Positions 8,600 to 17,632 of a DNA stretch of 64,000 nt are shown piece by piece. The DNA lies in contig JACQNC010000012.1 of NCBI GenBank assembly GCA_016203225.1, positions 29,104 through 93,103 on the forward strand. Reading direction: 5' to 3'. The first letter of the stretch is position 1. Every line of letters starts with the position of its first letter. The notes beneath the pieces were generated by a model. That model was not told the origin of the DNA. It was given only the letters and a program-made list of their open reading frames with translations, and ran no database searches. Source of the DNA: Candidatus Woesearchaeota archaeon. GTDB taxonomy: Archaea; Nanobdellota; Nanobdellia; Woesearchaeales; ARS49. The translations under genes and the position numbers were made by a program.

Positions 8600-8938
8600 G
8601 CTAGGGGTTGTATTCGTGAACCTTCTGAGGAAACGACGAAGGGGAACTGGACTCAATCATCAGCCTGCCACCAAGGAGCTCACGGAAGCAACCGACAACG
8701 TCGGGCAATGACCGTGTGAGTTAGTGTCGCTGGCACCAAGCGCTCACGCGCAGAATCACTATCGCAATCATCAATCCGCACTGCGGAACAAGTTCATCCA
8801 ACTCACGTTTGTCTCTTATGGACAACCACCGGCCATAAACACATCGGCCTCATCGTGCCTTTTCAAAGGCTGTTGGACCCACTTGTTCTGGGAGGGAAGG
8901 TTTTGGTCATCACGTTCACGACAACATCCTGGTTTGGA
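8600..8938 (+). ncRNA. Candidate structured RNA upstream of dnaG, no known family
   Basis: The 488 bp between rio1 and dnaG hold no convincing coding frame. A strong TATA (AATTTATATA, about 8571-8580) predicts a transcript start near 8602-8606. Bases 8604-8621 pair with 8914-8929 as a terminal helix (TCGTGAAC with GTTCACGA, then TTG with CAA). Inside are hairpins CCTTC/GAAGG (8621-8642), CCGAC/GTCGG (about 8692-8704), TCCGCA/TGCGGA (about 8775-8787), TTGTC/GACAA (about 8809-8825) and GCCTTT/AAAGGC (about 8857-8870). It lacks RNase P and SRP signatures, both of which are found elsewhere in the window. It could instead be a long dnaG leader. Confidence 0.5.
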
Positions 8939-8983
8939 GATCGGTGAACAGCCAGAACTCTTTCTGCACAGTGGAGGCATACC

Positions 8984-10273
8984 ATGGGAAAGATCAGTCC
9001 AGTCGCATCGAAATACATCATCAATTCAACCATCGAGATAGACGGCATAGTCGACCGTCCTGATGTCATCGGCGCAGTGTTCGGCCAGACAGAAGGCCTT
9101 CTCGGCGATGACCTGGAATTGCGCGAATTGCAGCGTTCGGGCAGGATCGGCCGTATCGAAGTCAATCTCGAGCCGCGGGGCGGCAAGAGCTCAGGCGCCA
9201 TCATCATCCCTAGCTCGTTGGACAAGGCAGAGACCAGCGTTATCGCTGCGGCGTTGGAGATCATCCAACGCATCGGGCCGTGCAACGCCAAGGTCAAGGT
9301 CATAAACATCGAGGACGTGCGTATCAGCAAGCGCCAGTTCGTCATCGAGCGCGCCAAGGAATTGCTGCGCAACATGATGGACACGGGCAGTCCTGACAGC
9401 CAGGAACTGATGGAGGAGGTAATCAACTCCGTGCGCGTGATGGAAGTCACAGAGTACGGACGCGACCGCCTACCTGCAGGACCGGGTATCGAGGACTCGG
9501 AGGAGGTCATCGTCGTCGAGGGCCGAGCTGACGTCGTGTGCCTGCTCAAGAACGGGTTCAAGAACGTCATCGCGATGAACGGCACGCAGGTTCCGCCCAC
9601 GATCAGCGAGTTGTCCAAGAAGAAGGACATCGTCGTGTTCGTCGACGGCGACCGCGGCGGCAACCTTATCTTGAAGGAAGTGCTCGCCGTTGCCGAGGTC
9701 GACTTCGTAACGAAGGCGCCTGACGGCAAGGAGGTCGAGGAGCTGACGAAGAAGGAGATCCACAAGGCGCTGCGAAGCCGCATCACGGCCGAGCAGGCGA
9801 AGCTCGAGCTTGCTGCCATGAACACCAGCGAGAGCATCCGCAAGCCGATGATCGCGTCGGTGCGCCCGCAGGACAGGAGACCTGTTCCGGGACAGATGCA
9901 GCGGCGTGACGCGCCTCCAATGCGCGAAGCGCCTCGCATGGCCCCGCGACCTCCGGTCGCGTCTGCCAAGAAGGCTCCGAGCTCGGAAGAGCGCGAGAAG
10001 TTCGAATCCGTGCTCACCGACCTCATCGGGACACGCGGCGCGTGTCTGCTGGACGAGAAGCTCACCGTTCTTGGCAAGGTGCCGCTGGCGGAGCTGCCGA
10101 GCACGCTCTCGAGCGTGACCTCCGGCATCTACGCGGTCGTTCTTGACGAGAGCATCGACCAGAACGTCGTGTTGGCCGCGGAGAAGGCCAACGTCAAGCA
10201 CCTTATCGGCATGGACTCGAAGGTCAAGCCGGTCGATGCGCGCGTGAACATCATCACGAGCGCCGAGTTGTAA
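8984..10273 (+). CDS. dnaG: Archaeal DnaG-type primase/exosome-associated protein
   Basis: Toprim-domain protein of the archaeal DnaG family, reported as a primase-like enzyme and as a poly(A)-binding exosome subunit. The 429 residues have an N-terminal archaeal domain (1-165), a Toprim domain with catalytic VEGRADV (about 177-183) and DGDRGG (about 221-226), then a Pro/Met/Arg-rich linker and a C-terminal domain. GGAGG stands 8 nt before the ATG. Expression may depend on the structured RNA region upstream. Confidence 0.96.
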   Translation: MGKISPVASKYIINSTIEIDGIVDRPDVIGAVFGQTEGLLGDDLELRELQRSGRIGRIEVNLEPRGGKSSGAIIIPSSLDKAETSVIAAALEIIQRIGPCNAKVKVINIEDVRISKRQFVIERAKELLRNMMDTGSPDSQELMEEVINSVRVMEVTEYGRDRLPAGPGIEDSEEVIVVEGRADVVCLLKNGFKNVIAMNGTQVPPTISELSKKKDIVVFVDGDRGGNLILKEVLAVAEVDFVTKAPDGKEVEELTKKEIHKALRSRITAEQAKLELAAMNTSESIRKPMIASVRPQDRRPVPGQMQRRDAPPMREAPRMAPRPPVASAKKAPSSEEREKFESVLTDLIGTRGACLLDEKLTVLGKVPLAELPSTLSSVTSGIYAVVLDESIDQNVVLAAEKANVKHLIGMDSKVKPVDARVNIITSAEL

Positions 10274-10373
10274 TTTTTCTTTCTTATTTCTTGTTTTTCA
10301 TTCCTGCCCGAGATAGCGCTCTGCAGCATCACGCTTTTATACTCCAGAAATGCAGAAACAGCAAAAGAGGGCT

Positions 10374-11696
10374 ATGGCATACGAAATCATTCTGGGACGG
10401 GACGAGAAAGACCGCGAGAAGTTCGGATTACAAGGCACGGTCTTGCTCGGCAAGCACTACGTGAAGATGGGCCAAGTGACTGCGCTCTCGCAGCCGGTCT
10501 ATCTGGACCTGAACAAGGCGCACGTGATGTTCGTCGCCGGAAAACGAGGCTCGGGAAAGTCGTATTCGCTAGGAGTGGTCGCGGAGGGAATCGCGACGCT
10601 GCCGATAGAGACCCGCAGGAAACTCAGCGTCATCCTGCTGGACACGATGGGCATCTATTGGACGATGAAGTACCCGAACCACAAGGACGAAGCGCTGCTC
10701 AAAGAGTGGGGTCTCGAGGGGCACGGACTCGATATAGTCATCTACACGCCGACCGGTTACTTCGACAGAGCGAAAGCGCAAGGCATCCCGACCGACAGGA
10801 AGTTCGCGATCCGTCCTGCCGAGCTCGCGCCCGAGGACTGGTTCCTTAGCTTCGACCTGAACCCGAACGAACCGTTGGCGGTCTTCATCGAACGTTTGAT
10901 CCTCACGCTCAAGACCGAGCATGATGAGTATGATATGGACGACGTGCTCGAGGCCATCCGGAAAGACACGAAAGAGGACCCGCACGTCCGCAACGCCGCC
11001 GAGAACAGGTTTTTGGCCGCGAAGGCCTGGGGTTTGTTCAGCAAGGACGCGACGTTGATGAAGGAGCTCGCCGCGCCAGGCCAGATCACGGTGCTCGACA
11101 TGAGCGCTTACGCTGTCATGCCTGACGGCTGGCGCATAAAGAACCTCGCCATCGGACTGGTCGCCCAGAAATTGTTCATCGAGCGCATGATCGCGCGCAA
11201 GGAGGAGGAATTCCACAGCATCTCCTCTGCAGTACACTACCTGCGCGAGGAAGGCCACGTCGACACGGAAATGCCCATCGTGTGGTTGTTGTTGGATGAA
11301 GCGCACGAATTCCTGCCTTCGGAAGGCCGGACGTCCGCTACGTCTGCGTTGATAACGTTGTTGCGCGAAGGTCGCCAACCAGGAATCGCGTTGGTTTTGG
11401 CGACGCAGCAGCCGGGAAAGATCCACACTGATGCCATGACGCAAAGCGACATAATCCTGGCGCACCGGCTGACCGCGAAGATCGATACCGATGCGCTCGG
11501 CTCGCTGCTGCAGAGCTATCTCCGCACAGGTCTTGACAAAGAACTGGACAATCTGCCGCGCGTCTCAGGCGCGGCTTTGGCGATGGACGACGTGAACGAA
11601 CGCATCTATCCATTGCGCGTGCGTCCCCGGTTCTCGTGGCACGGCGGCGGCGCTCCCGGCGTGATTGAAGAGATAAAGAAAGTGTATGAGTTCTGA
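10374..11696 (+). CDS. herA: HerA-type DNA-translocating ATPase
   Basis: FtsK/HerA superfamily ATPase; in archaea HerA works with NurA in DNA end resection. An N-terminal beta-barrel-like region precedes the Walker A motif GKRGSGKS (about 56-63), Walker B LLLDEAHE (about 304) and a C-terminal arginine-rich part. I start at 10374 because TATA-like CTTTTATA at 10334-10341 predicts transcription near 10363, downstream of the other in-frame ATG at 10350. NurA is not adjacent, so a different HerA-like role is possible. Confidence 0.85.
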   Translation: MAYEIILGRDEKDREKFGLQGTVLLGKHYVKMGQVTALSQPVYLDLNKAHVMFVAGKRGSGKSYSLGVVAEGIATLPIETRRKLSVILLDTMGIYWTMKYPNHKDEALLKEWGLEGHGLDIVIYTPTGYFDRAKAQGIPTDRKFAIRPAELAPEDWFLSFDLNPNEPLAVFIERLILTLKTEHDEYDMDDVLEAIRKDTKEDPHVRNAAENRFLAAKAWGLFSKDATLMKELAAPGQITVLDMSAYAVMPDGWRIKNLAIGLVAQKLFIERMIARKEEEFHSISSAVHYLREEGHVDTEMPIVWLLLDEAHEFLPSEGRTSATSALITLLREGRQPGIALVLATQQPGKIHTDAMTQSDIILAHRLTAKIDTDALGSLLQSYLRTGLDKELDNLPRVSGAALAMDDVNERIYPLRVRPRFSWHGGGAPGVIEEIKKVYEF

Positions 11697-12127
11697 AGAA
11701 CGAAAAGGTTGCCATCCTCGGCAATTACTTCCATGTGCTCCTGTGGCACCACAAGGTATGTCGATTGCCCGAAGCAACGCACGGTATCCGTGAAGCGTTC
11801 GAAATCCGACTCCACCCATCGCACATAGCCATGTTTGCTCTGCTGGCAGAGGGTCGTCGGCGCAAAAAGCCCCATCAGTGTGTGGCGTTGTCTCCTTAAT
11901 TCGTCCGTGATAAGCGCAGGTAATCGTCCGGGGGTAACACCGACGCCATCCATATTGACAGTTTCAATGATAGGAACGCTCATTGATTGCATTTTCGCAA
12001 GTCTTGAACGGAGCGGTTCGCTTTCCCAACCGGGACCTGCTACGTAGACCCGTAGTGGCTCACGCGGCACGACAACTGATTCCATCGTTCGGAAGGGAAT
12101 ATCAATACCGTCGATGCGGATTGTCAT
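11606..12127 (-). CDS. Unknown protein, first accessory pair (173 aa)
   Basis: No family recognised. A soluble, beta-rich-looking protein whose last 30 residues are encoded antisense to the 3' end of the HerA gene; this low-complexity tail (PGAPPP and beyond) may be a read-through extension. It overlaps its upstream partner by 4 nt (12124-12127), which supports a real two-gene operon. It marks the left edge of the accessory region. Confidence 0.55.
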   Translation of the reverse strand: MTIRIDGIDIPFRTMESVVVPREPLRVYVAGPGWESEPLRSRLAKMQSMSVPIIETVNMDGVGVTPGRLPALITDELRRQRHTLMGLFAPTTLCQQSKHGYVRWVESDFERFTDTVRCFGQSTYLVVPQEHMEVIAEDGNLFVLQNSYTFFISSITPGAPPPCHENRGRTRNG

Positions 12128-12435
12128 AGGAACCCCAGTATTCGCGAGGTCTCAATGATATCACTGAAGGCGGAGATTATTTTGTATGCGCCTATCTGCG
12201 CCTGTCCAGACGAAGCAATAGCATTCCTGAGATTCTCCTGCTGCTCCCAGTGCTTCCGCCACGGGATGTCCTGCCGTTCCAACACTCCCACAAGGTCCGA
12301 TCCGCTGCTAAAGAATATCTGACCAGTGCCCATGTGGACGCCGAATCTCTCGGGCTCGCGTTGGATGTTGGCGATGATTTCCTTTTCGCGTTCCCTACGC
12401 CAAAAATCATCGCTGGCTATATCACTGAGAGGCAT
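12124..12435 (-). CDS. Unknown protein, first accessory pair (103 aa)
   Basis: A 103-residue mostly helical, charged protein with no recognised family. It is translationally coupled to the 173-residue gene downstream by a 4-nt overlap. A TATA-like CTTAAAA in the leftward direction lies about 100 bp upstream (near 12531-12538). The pairing of two small orphan genes recalls a toxin-antitoxin or accessory module, but no motif supports that. Confidence 0.55.
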   Translation of the reverse strand: MPLSDIASDDFWRREREKEIIANIQREPERFGVHMGTGQIFFSSGSDLVGVLERQDIPWRKHWEQQENLRNAIASSGQAQIGAYKIISAFSDIIETSRILGFL

Positions 12436-12586
12436 GCCGCACCTCCTGCGGTTTTCAGCCGCTCAATACCGTCCATCAGCGCGTGTTTGCGCTCTATCCT
12501 TCGTTTCTGTTTCCATTTTCGTTGTCTCCGCGTTTTAAGCCCGCGTGGCTATGACCTATAGAGCGGAAGCCATCTTTATATATATT

Positions 12587-12603
12587 ATTGAATAATATTC
12601 AAT
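12587..12603. promoter_or_regulatory. Upstream palindromic operator of Lrp-like gene
   Basis: ATTGAATAATATTCAAT is a perfect inverted repeat around a central A. It shares the core TTGAATAnTATTCAA with a second site 41 bp downstream, about four helical turns away. Together they flank the likely TATA element of the regulator gene. Confidence 0.75.
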
Positions 12604-12627
12604 TATAAACCGATAAATACTTAAATA

Positions 12628-12644
12628 GTTGAATATTATTCAAC
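12628..12644. promoter_or_regulatory. Downstream palindromic operator of Lrp-like gene
   Basis: GTTGAATATTATTCAAC is a perfect inverted repeat around a central T, ending 4 bp before the start codon. It lies between the TATA-like CTTAAATA (about 12619-12626) and the predicted start site. Occupancy should block polymerase, fitting negative autoregulation by the adjacent Lrp-like protein. Confidence 0.75.
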
Positions 12645-12648
12645 TCTT

Positions 12649-13101
12649 ATGAAAGATACCAGGCCAAAGCTGATCGGTCTACTGAAAGAGGGTTATTGCA
12701 CGCCCCAAATAGCAAGAATGGCAAAAAAATTGCAAGAGCCCTCCACCACGCTTCAGTACAATATCAAAAAACTTGAAGAAGAAGGCGCAATCAAGGCGTA
12801 TAAGGCGATATTCAGCTACAAGAAAATAGACGAGGGATTTGTTGCGTTTCTTTTAATAAACCTCGCGCCAGAAGAATATGGCGACCCTGAGAAAATCGGC
12901 AAAGAAATCTCCAAACTTAAAGAAATAGAAAGCGTTGACATCGTAACTGGCGGATGGGAGCTCCTTGTCAAAGTGAGGACAAAAGACCAAGAAACATATT
13001 ACCAACTCGTCAAAAATGTCATATCAAGAAAAGGCATAAACAAAATAACAACGATCACCTCGCTTATGCAACTCAAGTCAGAATTTGTTGCGGGCCAATA
13101 A
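12649..13101 (+). CDS. Lrp/AsnC-family transcriptional regulator
   Basis: A 150-residue regulator with an N-terminal winged helix-turn-helix (about 1-60, with a recognition-helix stretch around STTLQYNIKKLEEEG) and a C-terminal RAM/AsnC-type domain (about 65-145) for oligomerisation and effector binding. It is AT-rich compared with the core genes. Two matching 17-bp palindromes surround its promoter, the second just before the ATG, so it probably represses itself; the mRNA looks leaderless. Its effector and other targets are unknown. Confidence 0.88.
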   Translation: MKDTRPKLIGLLKEGYCTPQIARMAKKLQEPSTTLQYNIKKLEEEGAIKAYKAIFSYKKIDEGFVAFLLINLAPEEYGDPEKIGKEISKLKEIESVDIVTGGWELLVKVRTKDQETYYQLVKNVISRKGINKITTITSLMQLKSEFVAGQ

Positions 13102-13125
13102 CTCCTAGATTTTCTCATTCAGTTA

Positions 13126-14499
13126 CTACATATTTTTACAATAATCAAGGAGGCGTATCGCAAGCAGCTCATAAACAGTATCTCTAAAAAAATTAAACGC
13201 GTCTTGAATGCGTGAAGCGCCAGGAAAATTTTTCCTGAGCGCTATTTCATCACCGGCACATTTTTTGATTGTTTCTTCCGTCGGTTTTGCAAAACGATAT
13301 TGTATTGGAACGGCATCACCCAATTTGACTTGCAAAACCCATAGATAGCTAAGATACCGTAATGTTTCAGCAACTCCTGCCTTAAAGATATACTCACGTA
13401 AATACTGATCTTCGGTTTTTAGTTTTTCAAAATTTGCCCTCACTTTTTTGCGCGCAGATGCGTCTGCAGTTCTGTAATCTTCAGGCGTTACCATAAACAC
13501 GCCCTTAGGATTGATGTGCGTCTCATCGGAGCCAACCGCCTCAGGGAAAATATCATGACCTTCGAATTTCGCGTAAATATCTTCATAAGGAGCTCTTCGA
13601 TAATACGGCGCGTAGAAGATATACAAAACAGGAAGGTCGTCCTGTTGAAAAAAACCAAATTCTTCGAAATGCGATTGGTTTAATGGTGCGTGTTGTTGTG
13701 AGTATTGCACAACAGCGCTCACTACTGTCCAATAAAGTGTTTGATCAATCACACTCGCAAAACTGCTCAATGCACGTTCGTCAACAACGTAAAAATGAAC
13801 GGCTGAAGGATTGTTCTCGGATGTTCCTTCGGAACCTGATCCCCCTATCAGCATTCTTCCGCTCACCCTCAAATACTTCTGTGCAGTTGCTCGAATGCCA
13901 AACGGAAACCCAATGACGGAAGCGATACGATTAATAGTTGTTGAAGGAGTTTGGATGCTCCCGGGTATTTTGAGCGAGTTAATTTTGCGCAAATATTGAG
14001 GAATGTCGAGTTTATTGCCGGGTAATCTATCAGAAGGTGTGAATAGCAGTTTACCTTCTTCGTTAACGAGTGATTTAAACTCTGAGATGTCTCTTCTCGC
14101 GATGGCTGGATCTTGATGTGCGGAATCCCACACAATTTGTTTAAGTAAATTATTATGCCACTTCTGTAATTTTTCATAAAATAGAACAAGCTCAGTGGTT
14201 ATCTCGTCTGCTGGATGCTCTTTTGAATACAAAGTCAAGAACTCAAGTGTTCTATCTAAATCCGTTCGGAAATTATCCCCTTGCGCGTAAGCATATGCTT
14301 CGTTTAGTTTTACTTTTAGTTCGGCATCGCTCAGAGCTGAAAGATTCTTAAGCAATGCAACTTTGAAAGGATAATGAAGAATGGCATTTGCAATTCGGGC
14401 CTCAGCATCATAATGTCTATCAGACGCGCGTATGAACTGAATCAGTTTGCCAATCTCGGGATGCTTTGCTTTACTGCCAAAAAGCCATTTTAAAATCAT
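13126..14499 (-). CDS. Large orphan protein (457 aa)
   Basis: No family recognised. The protein is soluble and mixed alpha/beta, with a helical N-terminal half (1-170) and a Ser/Gly-rich stretch near residue 215. I see no transmembrane segment, P-loop or nuclease motif. Codon use is much more AT-rich than in the core operons, which suggests acquisition by transfer. It converges on the Lrp-like gene with a 24-bp gap. Confidence 0.75.
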   Translation of the reverse strand: MILKWLFGSKAKHPEIGKLIQFIRASDRHYDAEARIANAILHYPFKVALLKNLSALSDAELKVKLNEAYAYAQGDNFRTDLDRTLEFLTLYSKEHPADEITTELVLFYEKLQKWHNNLLKQIVWDSAHQDPAIARRDISEFKSLVNEEGKLLFTPSDRLPGNKLDIPQYLRKINSLKIPGSIQTPSTTINRIASVIGFPFGIRATAQKYLRVSGRMLIGGSGSEGTSENNPSAVHFYVVDERALSSFASVIDQTLYWTVVSAVVQYSQQHAPLNQSHFEEFGFFQQDDLPVLYIFYAPYYRRAPYEDIYAKFEGHDIFPEAVGSDETHINPKGVFMVTPEDYRTADASARKKVRANFEKLKTEDQYLREYIFKAGVAETLRYLSYLWVLQVKLGDAVPIQYRFAKPTEETIKKCAGDEIALRKNFPGASRIQDAFNFFRDTVYELLAIRLLDYCKNM

Positions 14500-14667
14500 A
14501 TGCTGTCCGTTAACGTATGCCTTTTAATATTTTTTGATTATCAAACCAGCAGAATTCCCCTGCCATCTGCTACAATCCGAGAAGGGCTTTAAAAAGGCAG
14601 TTTTCCTGACTGTGAGACAAAGCAGGGATAATGCGCAACCATTTTAAATGCCCAGTACTAGTTGCAA

Positions 14668-15159
14668 ATGATGCGCGATGTCGAGTTAAGACGATTATTT
14701 CTGAATGATGGGGTGCGGTTACGGGCATTGTTTCTTCGAGAGAACAATCTGCAAGATACGGGAATGAATGAGAGTCACGACAAAATCACGTCGAAAGTTG
14801 TTCGCACATGGTTAAAAGAACGCATACGCATGTATGCGCGCAAAAAACCGTCTTTTGTTGTTTATGCAGTACTCGATGAACGGAAGAAACTTATTGGAAC
14901 GGTGGGCGTGGGGAACATCAACTACAAAACGAAGTCAGCTGAGATTGGCTGCTGGATTTCTGAAAAACGCGCCGGTCTGGGTTACGGCACGTTAGCCGTG
15001 CGCTCTTTTCTTAAAGAATTTCTGAACTTATTGCATCTCAAAAAGGTTGTTGCAGAGGTAGCAAAGGAGAATATTGCTTCCCTCCGGATTCTTGAAAAAA
15101 ACAGGTTCACGCTCAAGAAGAAAATAAAGAATTACTTGTTCTTAGAACGAGTGTTTTAG
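14668..15159 (+). CDS. GNAT-family N-acetyltransferase (RimJ/RimL-like)
   Basis: A 163-residue GNAT enzyme that would transfer acetyl from acetyl-CoA to an amine. The core strands appear around GTVGVGNINY, and the acetyl-CoA-binding turn (motif A) around KRAGLGYGT; the late segment NIASLRILEKN is typical of RimL-like members acting on protein N-termini or small amines. Start choice: ATG at 14668 or 14671, about 26 bp after TATA-like TTTTAAATG (14642-14649). The substrate is unknown. Confidence 0.87.
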   Translation: MMRDVELRRLFLNDGVRLRALFLRENNLQDTGMNESHDKITSKVVRTWLKERIRMYARKKPSFVVYAVLDERKKLIGTVGVGNINYKTKSAEIGCWISEKRAGLGYGTLAVRSFLKEFLNLLHLKKVVAEVAKENIASLRILEKNRFTLKKKIKNYLFLERVF

Positions 15160-15368
15160 AACGGTCGGAGGCGGTCTGGTAATTATTTGAAAAACTCGAC
15201 CTGCAGTCGTCCATAAAATAGTGTTATCGCTTCATTGTCTTGTCTCAATCGTTCATTCTCACATGAGGCAATGATAGTTTACCTCTCAATTTTGAGAACC
15301 ACCTTAAAATGTCTTTATTTCTGTCGCTTCCGAATTGTCGGACAGCCTCTGAACGCTCTTGTTAATGG

Positions 15369-16112
15369 TTACTGACTTGCCACCCACATAGCGTCGAATA
15401 GTTGCTGCTGAAGTTTTGCAGCACTTCTTTCCTTAATGTAAATTCCAAGTTGTTCCTTTGCATTCGCCTTGATGATGACAATGGCATTAGGAAGGATGAA
15501 CAAAGCATCGTCAATATTTTTCGTTACCTGATCATTGAATCGTAATTCCCGTGCTTCTTCCTTGTCTGATTTCTTTGTCTCAATCATAAATGGGGTTCTT
15601 TGGGTTATAGCTTTGAGGACAATCTTTTGTTCTTTTCTCCTTCGTCGAAATTGCGCGTGAAACGTGGGAAGGAAATGCAAAATGCTCTCAGGAACATATG
15701 CCGAAATGATGATATTCGGTTTCTCAACAAGCAATGATGCGATTGTCTTGAAGCCTTGAATGCCCTCATAGACCTCGATTGTCGGTCGTGTAATCGCGAT
15801 CTTTTGCAATGCCTCCAGTTCGGGTAGGGCTTCGTGGATTGCTTCAGCTTTGCGTTGCTTTTCTTCTTCGATAATCTGTAGAATTCTTTTGGGTTGGACT
15901 GCGCTGTAATGCTTGACACCTGACTTGATGACTTCGCTGATGAATCCCTTCTCTTGGAGTGACTTGAGAATGTAATAGGCGGCTTCCCGGGCAACGCCTG
16001 CTTTTTTGGCTATTTCGCTGGCTTTTGCCACACCAAGCTTCAGCGCGGCCAGATACGCCTCTGCTTCCTGCCTGCGCAATCCTGCCTTCTCGAGAGCGTA
16101 CTCGATTGCCAT
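15369..16112 (-). CDS. TrmB-family transcriptional regulator
   Basis: A 247-residue regulator. The N-terminal TrmB-type winged helix (about 5-75) is followed by a helix and a C-terminal effector-like domain (about 110-245). The family is known in archaea for sugar-responsive repression. I prefer the ATG at 16112 over the GTG at 16121 because TATA-like CTTAAAAA (about 16133-16140) lies about 25 bp upstream of it. No transporter or sugar enzyme is adjacent, so the target is unknown. Confidence 0.87.
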   Translation of the reverse strand: MAIEYALEKAGLRRQEAEAYLAALKLGVAKASEIAKKAGVAREAAYYILKSLQEKGFISEVIKSGVKHYSAVQPKRILQIIEEEKQRKAEAIHEALPELEALQKIAITRPTIEVYEGIQGFKTIASLLVEKPNIIISAYVPESILHFLPTFHAQFRRRRKEQKIVLKAITQRTPFMIETKKSDKEEARELRFNDQVTKNIDDALFILPNAIVIIKANAKEQLGIYIKERSAAKLQQQLFDAMWVASQ

Positions 16113-16232
16113 GGCCTTCACAATGACTCATGGGTTTTTAAGGTTTTCTATTGTAGTAATACTTTTTACACCATAATTTAATCAACTTCGCGCGTTATTA
16201 CTATTTCGAGGCAATAACGCCTTGGTGAAACT

Positions 16233-16709
16233 ATGGACCAAAAGCAACGCGAAATGAAGATAAGGCAATACCCTATATCTGTACACGATAGTATAGCCAG
16301 AGATACCGAGTATGAAGATTTAAGAGAATTTTCAAGAGAAGTGTTTTCAAGAGAAGGTAGTAGTAGCTCTGCGCAGTATAGACTCCCTTCGGTTTCGCCT
16401 AAAGAGCTGAAATGTTTTATGCCCTTAATTTATGATGCTTTTCAAGTAGCGCGTGCGGTTTCGATTGATGAGATACTCACGCTCAGAGATGATGGTATGA
16501 AGATTCATGAATCAGTATTATACTCAAGTATAGAACATGTTGGTTATGTCATTCGAGGATATCTTGCAGGCCAAAAAGCGAGCCATGCTGATTTAGAAGA
16601 TGTTATGCGAGTTATCCAACTAGCTCAGGGGATTAAATCAGCCACCACAGAAGATCAGTTTGGAACCATAGTCCGCAAAGCTTTCGGGAAACAACCTAAG
16701 AACAAATAA
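16233..16709 (+). CDS. Orphan helical protein (158 aa)
   Basis: No family recognised. A soluble, AT-rich gene whose product has a polar, Ser-rich N-terminal third and a helical C-terminal two thirds. It is transcribed divergently from the TrmB-like gene. No motif is seen that assigns a function. Confidence 0.6.
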   Translation: MDQKQREMKIRQYPISVHDSIARDTEYEDLREFSREVFSREGSSSSAQYRLPSVSPKELKCFMPLIYDAFQVARAVSIDEILTLRDDGMKIHESVLYSSIEHVGYVIRGYLAGQKASHADLEDVMRVIQLAQGIKSATTEDQFGTIVRKAFGKQPKNK

Positions 16710-16826
16710 CCCTTCGCCTTCAGCAACGCGAGCGTGGAGTCCTTCCCTCCTGAGCACAGAACGCCGAGTCTCATGGGGAGAGCGCGATTTAGAGGGGTTT
16801 TAAGCTTTATTGTCGAACGAGGAACG

Positions 16827-17246
16827 TCAGATCACTCGCAGGCGTTTCTTCAGTGCGTAGGCCTTATCCGCGGCATCGCTCTCGGATTTATCTCTGCTAC
16901 AGACATAAGTACTGAATATTTCGCCCAGAATAGTGATGGCGTCATGCGCTAGAGCTGTTCCAGCTTCAAAACGCAGAATCTTCTCTCTTAGAAATTCCAC
17001 ATTTGCTTGAGGTGAAACATAAAATGCTCTATCTTCCGCAGACAAAGAGCAGGTCTCATCGACAGATCGTTTTGCGCGCCCGGTAATTGATGCAAGAGCT
17101 CGTCTGCCTTGGTCCAATATGAACACTATCTCGTCAAGTGCAAATACCTGCACAACGGGTTTGCCCCCGATAACATGCTGCGTTTCCTCCGCAGAAAACG
17201 GAGTAAATCCGCCATAAACCTTGCCACTCGGTGTAACAATGGTCAT
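16827..17246 (-). CDS. Orphan protein, second accessory pair (139 aa)
   Basis: I start at the ATG 17244-17246, which overlaps the stop of the upstream gene as TCAT; an upstream in-frame start at 17285 would overlap too far. The product is a beta-rich N-terminal half followed by a helical C-terminus with no recognised family. The overlap indicates co-translation with the 129-residue partner. Confidence 0.6.
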   Translation of the reverse strand: MTIVTPSGKVYGGFTPFSAEETQHVIGGKPVVQVFALDEIVFILDQGRRALASITGRAKRSVDETCSLSAEDRAFYVSPQANVEFLREKILRFEAGTALAHDAITILGEIFSTYVCSRDKSESDAADKAYALKKRLRVI

Positions 17247-17632
17247 ACCTGCACCATGTCTCTCGCTTCCTTCACGATCGTGCAAAGCTTGTCGAGGTCG
17301 GTTTGGTCCTTGACGGAGATACTCTCGAATCTGGCGCCAAGCCCATCAGGACACACGCTCAGGCCGTATTCCTCTGTTTTCGCGTATCCGCGCTTTTCGA
17401 TGAATTCGATGCGCTTTGCTCCAACGCACAGAGTATCGCGTACCTCTGCTATCGTGCCATCAACGTTGAGGTACACCTCAACCGTCGCGACATTGCTTGC
17501 CGGGAAATATGATATCAGGATACCCTCTCCCACGTTAAACGTTTGCTCCGTTTCAGAATCCTCAAGGTCAGTCAAAGTGTCTTTGCCGAACACTGCGCGG
17601 ACAGTCTCATCCAAGCTGATTGGTTTTGCCAT
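17243..17632 (-). CDS. Orphan protein, second accessory pair (129 aa)
   Basis: No family recognised. A soluble, acidic alpha/beta protein. It leads a two-gene unit with the 139-residue gene. A good TATA box in this direction (ATTTATAAAG, about 17699-17708) lies upstream, giving a leader of roughly 45 nt. Confidence 0.6.
   Translation of the reverse strand: MAKPISLDETVRAVFGKDTLTDLEDSETEQTFNVGEGILISYFPASNVATVEVYLNVDGTIAEVRDTLCVGAKRIEFIEKRGYAKTEEYGLSVCPDGLGARFESISVKDQTDLDKLCTIVKEARDMVQV

Noticed and set aside
8650..8810. Repeated CAATCATCA/CTCACG elements as a replication origin
   Set aside because: Only a few degenerate copies, no AT-rich unwinding element and no Cdc6/Orc gene nearby; RNA structure is a better explanation.
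8600..8938. Interpretation of the pre-dnaG RNA as RNase P or SRP RNA
   Set aside because: Convincing RNase P and SRP genes are at 36 kb and 25 kb; the conserved motifs of neither are found here.
8724..9041. A 105-codon plus-strand frame running into dnaG
   Set aside because: No Shine-Dalgarno, unusual composition, wrong frame relative to dnaG, and the DNA has RNA-like pairing.
8863..10128. Long minus-strand frame (421 codons) opposite dnaG
   Set aside because: Ser/Arg/Thr-rich translation typical of antisense shadows; dnaG is certain on the other strand.
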